This document shows positions 8,990 to 20,253 of a stretch of DNA of 24,895 bases, in pieces. Positions within the stretch are counted from its first letter, which is position 1. The number at the start of each line of letters is the position of its first letter. The notes under the pieces are model-generated. The model did no database searches and was not told the origin of the DNA. It saw only the letters and a list, made by a program, of their open reading frames with translations. This DNA comes from Pigoraptor vietnamica (taxonomy: Eukaryota > Opisthokonta > Filasterea). The DNA lies in the NCBI GenBank assembly GCA_943704525.1, contig CALSCQ010001498.1, forward strand, positions 20,001 to 44,895, written 5' to 3'. Position numbers and translations under genes: made by a program.

Positions 8990-11900
8990 TCACGCGGCTC
9001 GCTTGGACCCGGCGGGGAACTTGCGACCGGAAACATACTTCCGCAGCGCCAGCGTGTCCTTGTGCTTGTCGCCCAGCAACCGCCGCCGCATCTCAAGCGC
9101 CCGCTCCAGGTTCACCCTCGCCTCCTCGTAGTCACGTGCCTGGTACTGGGACGAGCCCAGGAGGGACAGGAGCGTCGCAAGCTCGGGGCTCTCGTGCACC
9201 TTCGACCCGTCAGCGCGGTGCCCGTCGGCCAAGGCGCGCTCGGTCGCACGCACGCTTCTGGCAAAGTAATCCGCGGCTGCGTATGCATCGCCAAAGGCAA
9301 GGTACGCGCGCCCGAGGTTCGTCGACGCGCGTATGACTCGGTCGTCCGGAACGCCGTCAACCGCAAACGCGTTCCCCTTCGCCTCCAGCGCCCCGAGGAT
9401 GCGCTCGCGTGTCTCGAGCGTGCGCTTCAGCAGCCCAAGCGCCTCTTCCGCGACCGAGCTCGACACCCGAGACCCCTTCGGTGCCGTGCGCACGAGCAAG
9501 ACGCCGAGGCCACTGCACGCGTCCGCCACAGCGAGCGCCAGCGAATCGTCCGTCACTCGCCGCCCGCCGCCCTCCTTCCCCGCAAAGCGCGACGGCCCAG
9601 CGTCACGTGCCGCCTCGGCCGCGGACAGCGTGCGTCGCAATGTCTGGACGGCTTCGTCGAGGCGTCCTGCAATTTCCTGCGCCACGGCGAGGTTCGCAAG
9701 CGCCGTGACGGTCGCCGGGTGTCCCTTCCCAAGCACCTTCTCGCGCAGTTCGACGGCCTTCTGGTGAGCCGCAATCGCCTCGCCCGGCTTGCCCGCCATC
9801 ACGAGGCAGGCGCCAATGTCGTTCAGTGTCGTCGCGACCTCCGCGTGATCGCTGCCGAGCATGCCCTCTCGGCACTTGAGCGCACGCCGGTGGTAATCGA
9901 CCGCGGTGGCGTAGTCGCGCACGCGTCCAGACAGAACGGCGAGGTTGTCGCACGCGGCCGCGATGCCCGCGGGGTCGTCGAGCGCCTCGAACGACTTAAG
10001 CGCCGTTTTGATAAAGTTGAAAGCAATGTCGACGGGATTATCCGAGTGCTCGCTCTGCTTGCCCTCCTTGTCCACGGCGTTTCCCGTGAACACAACACTC
10101 ACGCGGCGCCCAAACACGACGATGGAACTCGCGACGCGCGCGACGGCACCACCTTTACCCTTCTTGTGCCCGTCGTGCTCGTCCTCGTGGCTGTCGCCGA
10201 CAGTGGACACGCGGGCAATGGCCACGCCGAGGTGAAGGTGGGCGACGGCGACCTCGCGGTGGGAAGGGCCAAGGCGCTGTTTGAGTAGTTCGAGACACCG
10301 CTCGAGAATGGGCACGGCCAGCGCAAATTGGTGGTGGCGCATGCGTGCGCCAGCAATGAGTCTGCAGAGTGCGTGGATGGAAAGATGAGCGACACATCAC
10401 TCTGAGGAACGCATATCGTTCGCGAGTGCTATGACGCATGCAAGGGCACAAAGGGTTAAGACAGCGGCGGACCTGCAAGACTCGACGACGGTCGGGTGGG
10501 TGCTGCCCAGGACGGCCTCGCGAATGCCCAGCGCGCGCTCGTAGAAGGTGATCGCGTCGTCGGTATGGCCCAAGTGGGACTGAAGGTGACCGATGGCCTG
10601 GAGTAACAGAGGCGGAATTTGGTCAGCAGCTATATGCAACGGCCACTGCCTGTCTGATCCGCGCGTGCATGTTACTGGCAGAACGAACAACGCACTCGCA
10701 CGCACACACACACACGCGCGCGCACTCACTCCACTCCCGCAACACAGGCGTCCATTATACGCGCGCCGCCATTAAGAGCCCCACACGCCCACACTCTACT
10801 CCCCCAACACAAGCGTCCCATACAACACCCCGTCAATCAACAGCAGCTCACCTCGCACGTGCACGCGACTTCCACGTGGTCCAGGCCCAGAAGGTGCTCT
10901 TGCACATCGAGCGCGCGCTCCGTCGTGTGCAGCGCATCCTCGTGCCGTCCCTGCGCCGCTTGCGCCGCGCCCAGCAATCGCAGCGTTGAAAAGAGCGCCG
11001 CGCGCGGGTTTCCGGCGGGCACCGTAGTCGAGGTAACACTCACTGCGCTCTTCGATTCTTCCCGCATTCCGCCGGGACTGTCCAGAATGTCCAGCGCCAC
11101 GCCGTGCCACTTGGACGCCTCGGCGTGCCGTCCTGACGCCCACTGCAGAAGTCCCAGTCGGTTGCACGCGTCCGCGTACGCCGGGTGCTTGCGCCCGACC
11201 TTGTCGTCAACAAGCTTGAGCGAGAGCTCTGCAAGCGGCAGCGCGCTGCCAGCAGAGCCCAAGTCGCTCACAAGAATGGCGGCGCGGCCGAGGAGGTCCG
11301 GACCAGCGCCCCCATCCTCCGAGAGGCCCTTCTTGAGCAGCGTCGCCATTTCGTCGCCGGACGCGCCCGTCACGCGCCACAATTGCCGCAGCGAGTGGCG
11401 GTCGGTGGCGAGAATGCGCTCGAGCACCAGCTTGCGCGCGAGCACCGTGCGAAGCTCACCGGTGCGCCCCAATCGGAGGAGCAGCCACGGCAGCTCGTCC
11501 GCAACCCGCCTCCTGTCCCGGTCGCTCCCAGTGCCCAGCAGACCGAGAAAGTACGCCGCGAGCTTCCCGAGGGGGGCCGACGCGCGATCACGGAGAGGCT
11601 TTCCAGCAAGCGCCGCCTTCAGGTCGTCGCCGTGCGTGCCCGCGAGCAAGTGCGCACCGGCGGCATCTTCGGCGCCGAGCCCAACCATCTCGAGCGCGAG
11701 GCTGCGATGTCGCGCGATGAGATGTCCCGAAGTGGTGCTCACGACGTGGCCGTCCGCAAGCAGCGCCGACAGAACAGCGCCCCATACGGTACGGTCGACC
11801 CCGAGCGCCGCGCGAACTTCCTCCGCAGCCAGTCCCATGCGACTGCCGGCCACCATCACGAGCGCGTCCGTGAGCGGGTCCTCGCCCGCGCCGACGCTGC

Positions 11901-13325
11901 TGTCGAGCCCGCGTCGGTGCTCCGCCGCGCTGCGATCGACGTTTGCCGCGTACAGCGCCACCTCGTCCATCGTCCCCACCGACTCGACGGACGACGGCCT
12001 CGCGGCCGACGCCTCCGCGCCCTTTGGCGGGAGCACGAGACGCACGGCCAGCTGCATCTTGCGGGGCAGACGCAGGCGACCGGCGAGGTAATTGAGCTGC
12101 GCCGTGGAGAGAGTGGCGTCTGAGGCGGCTTTTGCGGTCAAGAGAGCCATCGTTCCCGCGTCGCGGTCGGAGAGCGGCGAGATGAACATTTCGCGCGCCT
12201 TTGCGCGAAAACCGGCGCGCTCCATGACGTCCTTCCAAGAGCCGGGAGAGGCGGAGAAGACAAAGCGGCACGACGACAGCGCGCCTGCGTGCGGCACGGA
12301 GAGTCAGACACGTGCAGCACACATTGACGACACGGGAAATTCGCAGTACAGCCACTCCGCAATCCATCTTCCCCCCATGCACGCGACTCTGCAGCGCACA
12401 GCCTGCAACGCGGATTCAACCGTTCTCGAATAATGCACGCGCGTTGGCGCTTGAGGGCACACTCACCGGCAGGAAGCCACGAGTGGAACGGCGGACGGCA
12501 CTCGAGCCTGTCGAGACCGTCAATGACGCACGTGACATTGAGTCCCCTCTCGCGCGCTCGCAGCAGCAGCTCGGCGGCCTTGTCGCGAAGGCGATCGTGC
12601 TCCGACGGCGGATCGAATCGCGTCGAGATGCCCAGCGCGGCTGACAGGGCCTTGGACAGGCGTGCCAGCACGCTCGCGGGCGCGTGGCTGCGACCATTGC
12701 ACCCGACAAAGTGGTAGAAGAGCACGGCGTCCGACGCCATCGCCGCCTTTCGCCGTCGCACAAACTCGGCCAGAAGGCGCGACTTGCCCGCGCCCCTCTC
12801 GCCCGTCACAATCACGGGGCAAGGGGCCGCCATGGCCTCGTCAAGCACAGAGAGATGCGTGTCCATGCCGACGGGCCCCTGCTCGCTCGCCCCCGTCGCC
12901 AGCGCCTCCAAGAGTGCCTCGTGTGCCGCCCCTTCGACTTCGTAGTCGATGGCGGACGCGGGCCGCGACAGCGCTCGGTTCGAACCCACGGGCCGCGCGG
13001 TGAGCGACGCCCGCGAGAGCGACGCGCCCAACAAGTTCGGTTGCGACGGCGCACGCGCGGTTTCTTCCGCCTGCGGGGGCTCCTCGCTCTCTTCGACAGC
13101 CTGTTTCACTGCGCGATCGTAGTCGCGATCAATGTCCAGCGCCGCGAGTTCCGCCGACACGTCCAGCGACTGCTCCACCGCACTAATGCCCGGCACGTCC
13201 TCATGCGCGACGACGGGAAAGGCTGCGCCATGCGACGACGAGGCCGCAATGGCGCCATCGATTTCGTCCGACCCCTCCTCTTGGGGAGGGCTCGGCGGTG
13301 TCTGTGGGTCGGGTGTTTCCGACAT
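8990..13325 (-). CDS. STAND-type P-loop NTPase with C-terminal TPR array, nephrocystin-3-like
   Basis: Exons (minus): 13325-12467, 12284-10852, 10597-10473, 10361-8990; 1262 aa with consistent phases. The start MSETPDPQTPP is the ATG at 13325; an upstream in-frame GTG-initiated extension looks like UTR. Residues 1-130 are acidic and low-complexity. Walker A is GERGAGKS (175-182), Walker B VTCVIDGLD (264-272), followed across intron 1 by HSWLPAG and RFVFSASPG. This is the order seen in NACHT/STAND and nephrocystin-3 ATPases. A winged-helix-like segment occupies about 424-486 (GLAAEEVRAALGVDRTVW). From about 620 to 1245 lie roughly ten kinesin-light-chain-type TPRs (ALGIREAVLGSTHPTV, ALKCREGMLGSDHAEV, AVELREKVLGKGHPAT). 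STAND proteins are oligomerising switches in signalling or defence; nephrocystin-3 acts at cilia. Which role applies cannot be read from sequence. The tandem TPRs could also be read as a kinesin light chain, but the NTPase argues against that. Confidence 0.88.
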
Positions 13326-13671
13326 CCTCCGCACAATGTCACACGCACGCCCCGCGGGCGCACGCAGAAGCGCACAAATGCCCGAACAGCGAGAGCAAGT
13401 CCTCTCACACACACCGACAGCAACGGGCCTGTGGGGACACAAGAGCGCACCGTGAAAGGCCGCGTCGAGTCCTTTTGCAAATTCAAATACAGTCGGCGCC
13501 GTTCGCCGGCCGTGTGTGAAACTGTTCCGGTGCCCATGGCAACTCCACCACGCTACTTATGGTCCGATTTCGTTTGAATTTGGCGCCGTCACGTGATCAA
13601 CTCACAACGACGCGCACACACGCACACGTGAAACGCGGCTTCAGTTCGCTCTTTTGCACTTTTGCTCCGTC
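13326..13671. promoter_or_regulatory. Divergent promoter between the STAND-TPR gene and PIG-P
   Basis: The 346 bp separate head-to-head ATGs at 13325 (minus) and 13672 (plus). The palindromic E-box TCACGTGA lies at 13589-13596, 76 bp before the PIG-P start. The same octamer occurs upstream of the NT-C2 gene (20396-20403), and its core is in the EF1B-gamma promoter. Regulation by a shared factor is inference. Confidence 0.5.
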
Positions 13672-14545
13672 ATGGAGCGGCGCCGCAGACGCACGTCCGT
13701 GTTTGCGGTAGACCCTCGCTCGGCCGCGCGGAGTGTGTACGGATTCGTCCTCTACGTGGCCGCATCCCTTGGTCTAGGTGGTTGATTTCACCCACACTTG
13801 CGTGCGAAGCATGGTCGTTCGCCGTGGCACTCTCTGACAGTCGTGTGCGCGCTGGGCAATAATGTACGCAGGTGTCTATCTCGTGTGGGCGTTTGTTCCA
13901 GACCAGTGGTTGCATGCCGTCGGCATCACGTACTACCCGCAAAGGTATTGATTTTCAGCAGGATTTGGTTTCTATTTTCCTTCTGAGGTTGCAGTCCTCG
14001 GTACAGTTTCCGCGCGCGCATATGCATTGCACATAATCCGCATCAAGTCCACCGTCCCCACGGCCCATACAACGCTTTCCCCTCTTCCTGTTCCCAGGTA
14101 CTGGGCGGTCGCCATTCCGGCGTATCTCTGCGTGCTGTGGGTGGCGATATTCTGCGTGTTCTCGGCAGTGACCATGCTGGGGACGCCCCCATTTGACTCC
14201 ATCGACGCATTTCGTGGTGAGCGCATGTGGTTCGGTCGTTCTCGTTGGTGGCTCTTGGCGATGACAGAGCAGCGTCGCGAAAATGGGGGGGGGGGGGGCG
14301 GCTTTACATGGCCAGTTCGCAGGGTGCGGGGCATTACTCTCCTTTAACTTACAGCAGGCCTTTCGGTCCGCGCGTTCCTGTTGTTTACGCTTTTGTCGTC
14401 CCTTCCTACGTCAGATGTGCACTCGTACCCTGTGCATCCCGCTGCGCACCCCAACGGCATTCCTCCACTGGGCGACATGGACATATGCGAAGTCAACGCG
14501 CGTCTCTACGACTTTGACCGGCGACGTAAGCACACGGAGACTTGA
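13672..14545 (+). CDS. PIGP: PIG-P, subunit of the GPI N-acetylglucosaminyltransferase complex
   Basis: PIG-P belongs to the ER-membrane complex that adds GlcNAc to phosphatidylinositol, the first step of GPI-anchor synthesis. Exons: 13672-13777, 13872-13944, 14098-14216, 14415-14545; 142 aa, within the family's usual size. A basic N-terminus ([11 protein letters not shown]) precedes the hallmark [20 protein letters not shown] (membrane helix 1, about 23-46). Then come [20 protein letters not shown] and helix 2 (about 62-82, [20 protein letters not shown]). The conserved tail follows, with [20 protein letters not shown]. Intron 3 contains a run of 14 G (14285-14298). The last exon may instead use a further donor (GTAAGC near 14527) and an acceptor after CCTTTTCAG near 14577, which would replace the last few residues and extend the protein to a stop near 14699. 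I prefer the shorter form because the tail already matches the family end. Confidence 0.93.
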
Positions 14546-14611
14546 AGCGCGTTGTATTTCTGCGAATTCCTTTTCAGCGCAGCGACAAGGTTTGTGGCGT
14601 GTTGCCGAGCA

Positions 14612-14643
14612 TGACGTCATGGACTGGTTGCTGCATGACGTCA
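14612..14643. promoter_or_regulatory. Pair of CRE-like palindromes TGACGTCA upstream of tatD
   Basis: TGACGTCA occurs at 14612-14619 and 14636-14643, inside a direct repeat GCATGACGTCATGGA with a 24-bp step. It is 157-188 bp upstream of the TatD start codon and 67-98 bp past the PIG-P stop. CREs bind bZIP factors in many eukaryotes. If PIG-P uses its alternative last exon, this DNA would also be coding (HDVMDWLLHDVMEH). Confidence 0.5.
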
Positions 14644-14799
14644 TGGAACACACAGACACTCACACGCGCACTACCACACCGAACCTTACTGTGCTATAAT
14701 TCTCGCGATCGCCACGGCTGAAGTGCTAGAAAACTGCCGTAAGTGACAACGAGATCACACAACAATCACCCTCCAGGAGTACCCACGAGGCATTCGAAA

Positions 14800-15193
14800 A
14801 TGGACCTCATTGATATCGGCGCCAACCTGGCCCACCGCACCTTCTCGCACAACCTCGACGCGCTGCTGGCATCAGCACGTGCGGTTGGAGTGCGTCGCAT
14901 TGTCGCGACAGGCACATCGCTGCCAAATAGCAGGGCTGTTATCGCCCTTGCGCGTCGGTGCGTGTCAGTTATTGCAGCCCGGCCTCGTCCCACGCCAGCC
15001 ACATTGTAACACATGGTTTTCTTTCTTTGGCAGGTTTCCCGGGACAGTTTTTGCCACCTGCGGTGTGCATCCGCACGACGCAAAGTCCCTTAATGCCGCA
15101 CTATTGTCTGAGTTGGAACGGGTGGCGCAGTCGCCGGAAGTTGTTGCCGTTGGCGAATGTGGCCTCGATTTTGATAGGTTCGTACGAACTCTG

Positions 15194-15242
<49 letters not shown>

Positions 15243-16060
15243 CGTCTTCGCGCCTGTGCTTGCGTGCGCGTGAACTTTTTTGCGCTCCGATCGCTGACAG
15301 TTCTCTAACAACGATTCGTCGAATGTGCAGAGATTTCAGTCCCCGGGATGTGCAGGAGCGCGTGTTCGAGGAGCAGCTTCGGATTGCGAGTCGCGTGAGA
15401 AAGCCCGTGTTTCTGCACGAGCGCAAGGCCCACAGCAAGTTCTGCGAGGTCCTCTCGCGCTTCCCGCAGGGTGCCCTCCCCCCGTGCGTCGTCCACTGCT
15501 TCACGGGCACGGAGCAGGAGCTGGACAGGTGAGCCGAACCGCCGGCATTTTTCCTTGATTCTATCTCCGCGATTCCTGTGCTCGCGATGATAGCAACGCG
15601 GCAGTTTTTCCCGTCCTTTATTGTCCCGCGTCAATGTAGGCGCGTGTCTCAGTTCATGCACGCGCAGGTACCTCGCCATGGGCATGTACATTGGCATCAC
15701 GGGTTGGGTGTGCGACGAACGACGCGGGCGCGAACTGCAAGGCATCGTCAAAAAGATCCCCCTCGACCGCATCATGGTGCGTAACTGCGTAACGCGCTCT
15801 GTATGACAGACTCGAGCCACTGTTGTTCTTATTCGCGCGCCCGCACCGTCTTGTCGTCCCTTGCGCAGATTGAAACGGATGCGCCGTTTCTGGTACCGCG
15901 CACCATTCGCCCACGGCCCAACCATTGCGAGCCCCAGCACCTCCCCGCTGTCCTTCAAACGCTTGCGCAGTGTATGGGCGTCGAAGCTGCTGAGCTGGCC
16001 ACGCACACGACTCGCAACGCGGAGCGCTTTTTTGCACTTCCCGCACCAAGCGCACCGTGA
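14800..16060 (+). CDS. tatD: TatD-family metal-dependent DNase, bacterial TatD subtype
   Basis: TatD proteins are TIM-barrel 3'-5' exonucleases implicated in DNA repair and DNA degradation. Exons: 14800-14957, 15034-15177, 15331-15528, 15668-15776, 15869-16060; 266 aa, matching E. coli TatD (about 260). Metal and catalytic motifs are all present: MDLIDIGANL at the start, GVHPHDAK (63-70), GECGLDFDR (93-101, Glu94), PVFLHER (126-132, His130), VVHCFTG (154-160, His156) and IETDAPFL (204-211, Asp207). The segment YIGITGWVCDERRG is characteristic of bacterial TatD itself rather than animal TATDN1, as I recall those sequences. ATG 14800 is chosen because the family starts just before this motif; an upstream in-frame GTG (14743) is not a credible eukaryotic start. 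Intron 2 holds a long TG repeat. The gene converges on the NT-C2/PH gene. Confidence 0.95.
15195..15239 (+). repeat. (TG)n microsatellite in tatD intron 2
   Basis: An uninterrupted TG dinucleotide run of about 22 units begins 17 nt after the donor site (15178) of a 153-nt intron. Such UG-rich tracts near donors can bind splicing factors in other eukaryotes; here that is only a possibility. Confidence 0.95.
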
Positions 16061-16353
16061 ACGCGCCACAAATTTTTCTGTTAGCGAATTGGTCCGCCGA
16101 TGGCGTGACGAAGGCCGCAGAAGCGGTAAAAAGTGCTTGCACTCACAGCAAATGAACACGAAAGTGCCACAAAACGCGCCTTTCTGGCTGTTAGATTGCT
16201 GTTAAATTCATTACGCGCAAAGGATAAGACGACGTGCGAAATCAAGACAAAAGTGAAAGAAGAAGCGGAAGCATCCAGTGCGTCCTAGGTGGGGCGGTCG
16301 CCGTTACATTGGACCAAAAACCGAACGACAAAGGGCAATCAGCAGACTCGAAC
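16061..16353. other. Convergent 3' spacer
   Basis: The 293 bp separate the ends of tatD (plus) and the NT-C2/PH gene (minus). I see only short AT-rich words such as GTTAAATTCATTA near 16201 and no gene. Confidence 0.5.
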
Positions 16354-19300
16354 TCAGAGGTCGCTGATGCGCGCGATGCCGTCGTCACCGCTGCGCCGCC
16401 GCACAATCTCGGTGTGCCTCTGGGTCTCCGCGCGCATCTTGCGGACGAAATCGAGGCTGTCGATCCACTTCCTCATCGCCTCTGCATCGTGCGCCTGCAA
16501 GTAGTACTCGCTGCGAAGGAATTGCGGCATCGTCGGTGTGTGAGGGACAGACACGGACACACAACACTGGCACGGCAAGTCGCCTTAACCGCAAAACGAC
16601 GTGAAGGGAGACACGGAGATGCACGCACCACAACACAGCATTCATGGGGCGATCGTACAGCACAGCAATTGACCAACACACAGCGTCCTTGGAGCACAAC
16701 AGAACAGGCGGCGTGGATGGACACACACCGGCCAGGCACCGACACGATGAAAGTGGCGTGGTTCTTGTCCTGCTCTGCGTCGGGGACGACTACAATGCCC
16801 GTAATCTTGTCAATGTCGATGAACCTGCGCCGAAGGAACGGAAAGGCGCCGTCAGACGCATTCGGAAACATTGCACCTGCAACCGCACGCACACCAACTC
16901 TCACACGCTAAACAACATAGCATAACGTACACACACTGATCACAACGCATGTCGTGTCGGCACCCACCCGTACGGCTCCGATCCGCGGTGCGTGCCGTAG
17001 TAGTAGAGGCGGTTCCCGAGGTCCGTCGCAAACCACCGCCGCTTCCACAGCTTGATCGGCGGCCGATCGCCGCGCTTGTAGAGCCACCCCTTGAGCTGCG
17101 TGGGAGACACCGTTGAGCGATATGGGCGCAGGAGGGGGGAGGGGGGTCCACACATGCGACCATTGAGTCGCAACAAAGAATTACATTAAAAGAAAAGAAC
17201 AACCACAGCACAACGAAATGCCGTGCCACGTGACCCACATCCATGCGTGCGACGGCCTCGCGCCGCTCCATCTCGAGGTTGTGCTCCTCGCCCCTTGATC
17301 GCTCGAGCTCGGCCGTGAGCCCCGAGATGGTCGCATGGAGGCGCGCCACGGTCTGCCTCAGATCCTGCAACAAGTCATCGTGGAATGAACAACAGGAGTG
17401 CCTGCGAATTGTATGCGTGCCAATGTGTTGTGGGTGTGCGTGTCCGTGTGCGTGTCCGTGTGCGTGTCCGTGTGAATGTGTGAATGACGCGTGAGTGCGT
17501 GCGCGTGCATGTGTGTGTGTGTGTGCATGTGTGTGTGTGTGTGTGTGTGCGTGTGTGTTCAGCGCAAGAGAGCATACGACGCACCCGCACTTCCTCCTCC
17601 AGCTCCTCAATGCGCGCGTCCTTTCGATCATTCTCAGCATCAAGGTCCGATTTTGACTTCTTGTGCTTCTTGGCGGAAGTGCTGCGACAAACAACACAGC
17701 AAGCCATTAAGGGACGGAACTCACAACGCGCAGACTGAATAGTGGTGTGATTTGTTAGATGCACACAATGACACACACGACACACACAAGGGACTCACTC
17801 TTCGCGCGGCTGTGCGGGCTGCTTCGCCGGCGACATTCCGGGGCTCGTCGTCGCCGAGTTCGACGCAGACGTTGCCGCCGCTGCGGGCAAGTTCTCGTTG
17901 CTGTTTCGCCTGAAAAACTTGAGGTTCGAAAAGAACGACGTCGACTTCTTCTCCTCATGCACAACAGCCGTCGACGCTGTTGACGGCGCTGCAGGGGCAG
18001 GCGCAGGGGCTGCCGTCGCCGACACCGCACTCGAGGGCGCTGCAGATGACGCGACCGCAGACCCGACGTTGAGGCTGGACCCGGACGCGCGCCTCGTGAC
18101 AGCATGCTCCGTGTAGGGCACGGGCGGCGGAGGTGGCGGTGCGCGACCCGACCCCGTCGACGCAGACGAATCTGCGGCGCTTCCGACGGACGCGGCACTG
18201 GACGACGCCGACTGGCCGCCCCGCGCGCTCTCCGACCCGACGACGTCTGGAGCCCAGCGCACGTGGTGGGTGCCCGTGGGCGACGCCGTTGCCGACGAGC
18301 TTGTGGTCGTGGGCGTGACAGAGGGAAACGACACCGTCCCCGCCGTGGCCATGGCGGGCGGCGGTGCGGTCATGAGGCCGGGGCCAGTGAGGGACAGCCG
18401 CTTCGCAATCGCGGCCACTTGGCCCGGCGCGGCGCCGCTGGCTTCGGGAACCGGCGGCGCTGACACCGGGCGCGAAGGCGACGAGTTGCCCGATCCGCCC
18501 GCGGAGGACGGCTTGTCGCCCACGCGCGAGAAGGAGATCGATGACGCGATCGGCTGCTGCGACGGAGGGCCGAGGGATGCGGCAATGGCGGCGGACCGCG
18601 CAGACATGGGTGGCGCGCCGGTGCCCTGTACCGTGTCGCCCTTCACGGGGGCGAAGACGCCTGGGGCGCCGCGGGACAGTTCGCCCGTCTGCGTGGCGCG
18701 GTCAAAGTAAGAGGGGGAGTCGGAGCGCGAGCCCGGGGCCACAGGTGACGCGCCGGGAAACATTGCCTGGCTTCGCAGTGTTGCTGGTGTGTCGCCAATG
18801 CCGTACTCCTCGTCCACTTCTGCGATGACATCGTTCCTGAGGCGGGGGAGGAGCAAAAGCGTAAGGCCATAAAAGGGGAGCAAGGGTGGGAAAAAGGGAT
18901 AAATCGCGAAAACTGTCGCACGCACATTGGCAACAACTTTGTGCATGTGTGAGATGAGAGCCGCTCAGGAGAGGCCATCACACCCACTTCTCCCTTTCCT
19001 CTTCGTCGTCGCTGTCGTTTGCCTGGCTTGCGCGGCTGAACGTGCTCATCATGTCGTCGTCACTGCACGAACGAAGGATTGAGACGAGAAACAAGACGAT
19101 TCGGCCTTGTCTGGACTACATGGAACACGAGGGTGCGACTACACGCATGCACGCGCGCGCACACACACACACACACACGCACGCACGCACGCACGCACAC
19201 GCACACGCACACGCACACACGCACACAACACACAGCCACCCACGTCGCATTTCCCTGCTTCAAGAACTCGCACGCAATCGTCACTTCCATGTCGGCCGAG

Positions 19301-20253
19301 GTGACCGTCTTGCGGACGGGGCGCGCAGGCAGCCGCTCGCGCCGCGTGGACATCGAAAGCGACGCGTACGACGCCAAGTCCGTCGAGTGGAAGGCAAGCA
19401 CGGAGCCCTTCGACGACGCGCGCGTCTGTTTGCAGCACAAGGCGATTCAGACACCATAATACAGAGCGAACAAGGGACAGCGAATGGCACTGGCATGTTT
19501 CACATCGTAACAGGCGGTTATCACGGCACAAAACGCACACACGCACGCACAGGCGCATGTAAACAACCCACGTCCTCAATGGCGAACTTGTACTCCTTCT
19601 TCTCGAATGTGTTTGTCTTCGAATCCTGCGCGAACGAAAGTGCCGCGATAATATATAGAAGCCGTCAGGGACTGAGCACCAACAGCGCCCTTAACTGCAA
19701 CACATTTCAGACGCGACACAAAATAGAGTTCGGGCGCACCTTATAGAGGGTGACGACCATTTCGAGCACTTCGTCCCCAAAGCTGGCGATGGAGCGATAG
19801 GCGCCGTCGGCGGGCGTCGTTTCCCATTGTGATTTCTGCGGGACAATTGACAGCGCGCGTGAACGGGGGCGCGTTGAGCGTTGAAATCGCACAGAATGCT
19901 CGAGGCAAGACACACTCGATCAGACCGTACTCGGACCGGTTTGCTCACATTCTTCGTGTGGCAACTGCGCGCACCGCGGCTCATCGACACGCACGGCGGT
20001 CCGACAGCGAGATCCTTCCTGTTTTGCGGAACACAGACAACGCATGAGCAGTGTCGCAAGGGAATCAAGTCGCACGCACGCACCGGGACACTCCACGCGC
20101 ATGCTCGCGCACTATTCACGCGCTGCATGGCGTGCACAGCGAGAGGGAAAGGGCTACGCACTCGTCGTGTCGAATGGTGGCGGCGTGGATCGTCGCAAAG
20201 AATTTGAACTTGAAGGCGGCCTTGCCGAGGTGCATGTGCACGCCGAAACGCAT
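16354..20253 (-). CDS. NT-C2 (EHBP1/EEIG1-type) protein with coiled coil and C-terminal PH domain
   Basis: Exons (minus): 20253-20162, 20018-19949, 19835-19740, 19625-19572, 19425-19244, 19062-18988, 18836-17799, 17681-17585, 17364-17239, 17095-16968, 16824-16729, 16510-16354; 736 aa, all phases consistent. Residues 1-165 form an NT-C2 domain: KAAFKFKFFATIHAAT, EVLEMVVTLYK, FEKKEYKFAIED, then STDLASYAS and MEVTIACEFLKQGNATDDDM. The last part parallels EHBP1 closely. Residues 190-535 are Ser/Pro/Ala-rich and probably disordered. About 545-610 is coiled coil (KDARIEELEEEVR, HATISGLTAELERSRG). The PH domain (609-706) runs from LKGWLYKRGDRPPIKLWKRR to FIVSVPGREYYLQAHDAEAM and WIDSL. NT-C2 domains act at membranes in endocytic traffic and actin linkage, and PH domains bind phosphoinositides, so a membrane adaptor is likely. 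Unlike EHBP1 I see no CH or bMERB domain. Exon 2 (70 nt) and the exon 11 borders were decided by phase and domain fit. The start could also be the Met at 20235. Confidence 0.85.
17434..17558. repeat. GT-rich simple repeats in intron 8 of the NT-C2/PH gene
   Basis: Three perfect 12-bp units GTGTGCGTGTCC (17434-17469) are followed by TG runs around 17511-17525 and 17529-17549. On the sense (minus) strand of the gene they read as CA/GGACAC repeats. They fill most of the 220-nt intron (17365-17584). Confidence 0.9.
19151..19230. repeat. CA/CACG simple repeats in intron 5 of the NT-C2/PH gene
   Basis: GC, AC, ACGC and ACACGC repeats succeed each other on the plus strand inside the 181-nt intron 19063-19243. 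On the sense strand this is TG-rich. The mixed units suggest stepwise expansion. Confidence 0.9.

Noticed and set aside
8930-10288. 452-codon plus-strand ORF opposite the STAND-TPR gene
   Set aside because: Arg-rich antisense shadow of a GC-rich exon; the minus strand has clear TPR repeats.
10859-12123. Plus-strand ORFs of 410 and 312 codons opposite STAND-TPR exon 2
   Set aside because: Composition is Ser/Arg/Ala-rich without motifs; the minus strand carries the conserved reading.
14743-14799. Upstream in-frame extension of TatD
   Set aside because: It begins with GTG, not ATG, and TatD proteins start at the MDLIDIG motif.
16825-16880. Upstream extension of the PH exon (GAMFPNASDGAFPFLRRR)
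   Set aside because: Joining it to the previous exon leaves the wrong phase; the acceptor at 16825 fits both the phase and the PH domain spacing.
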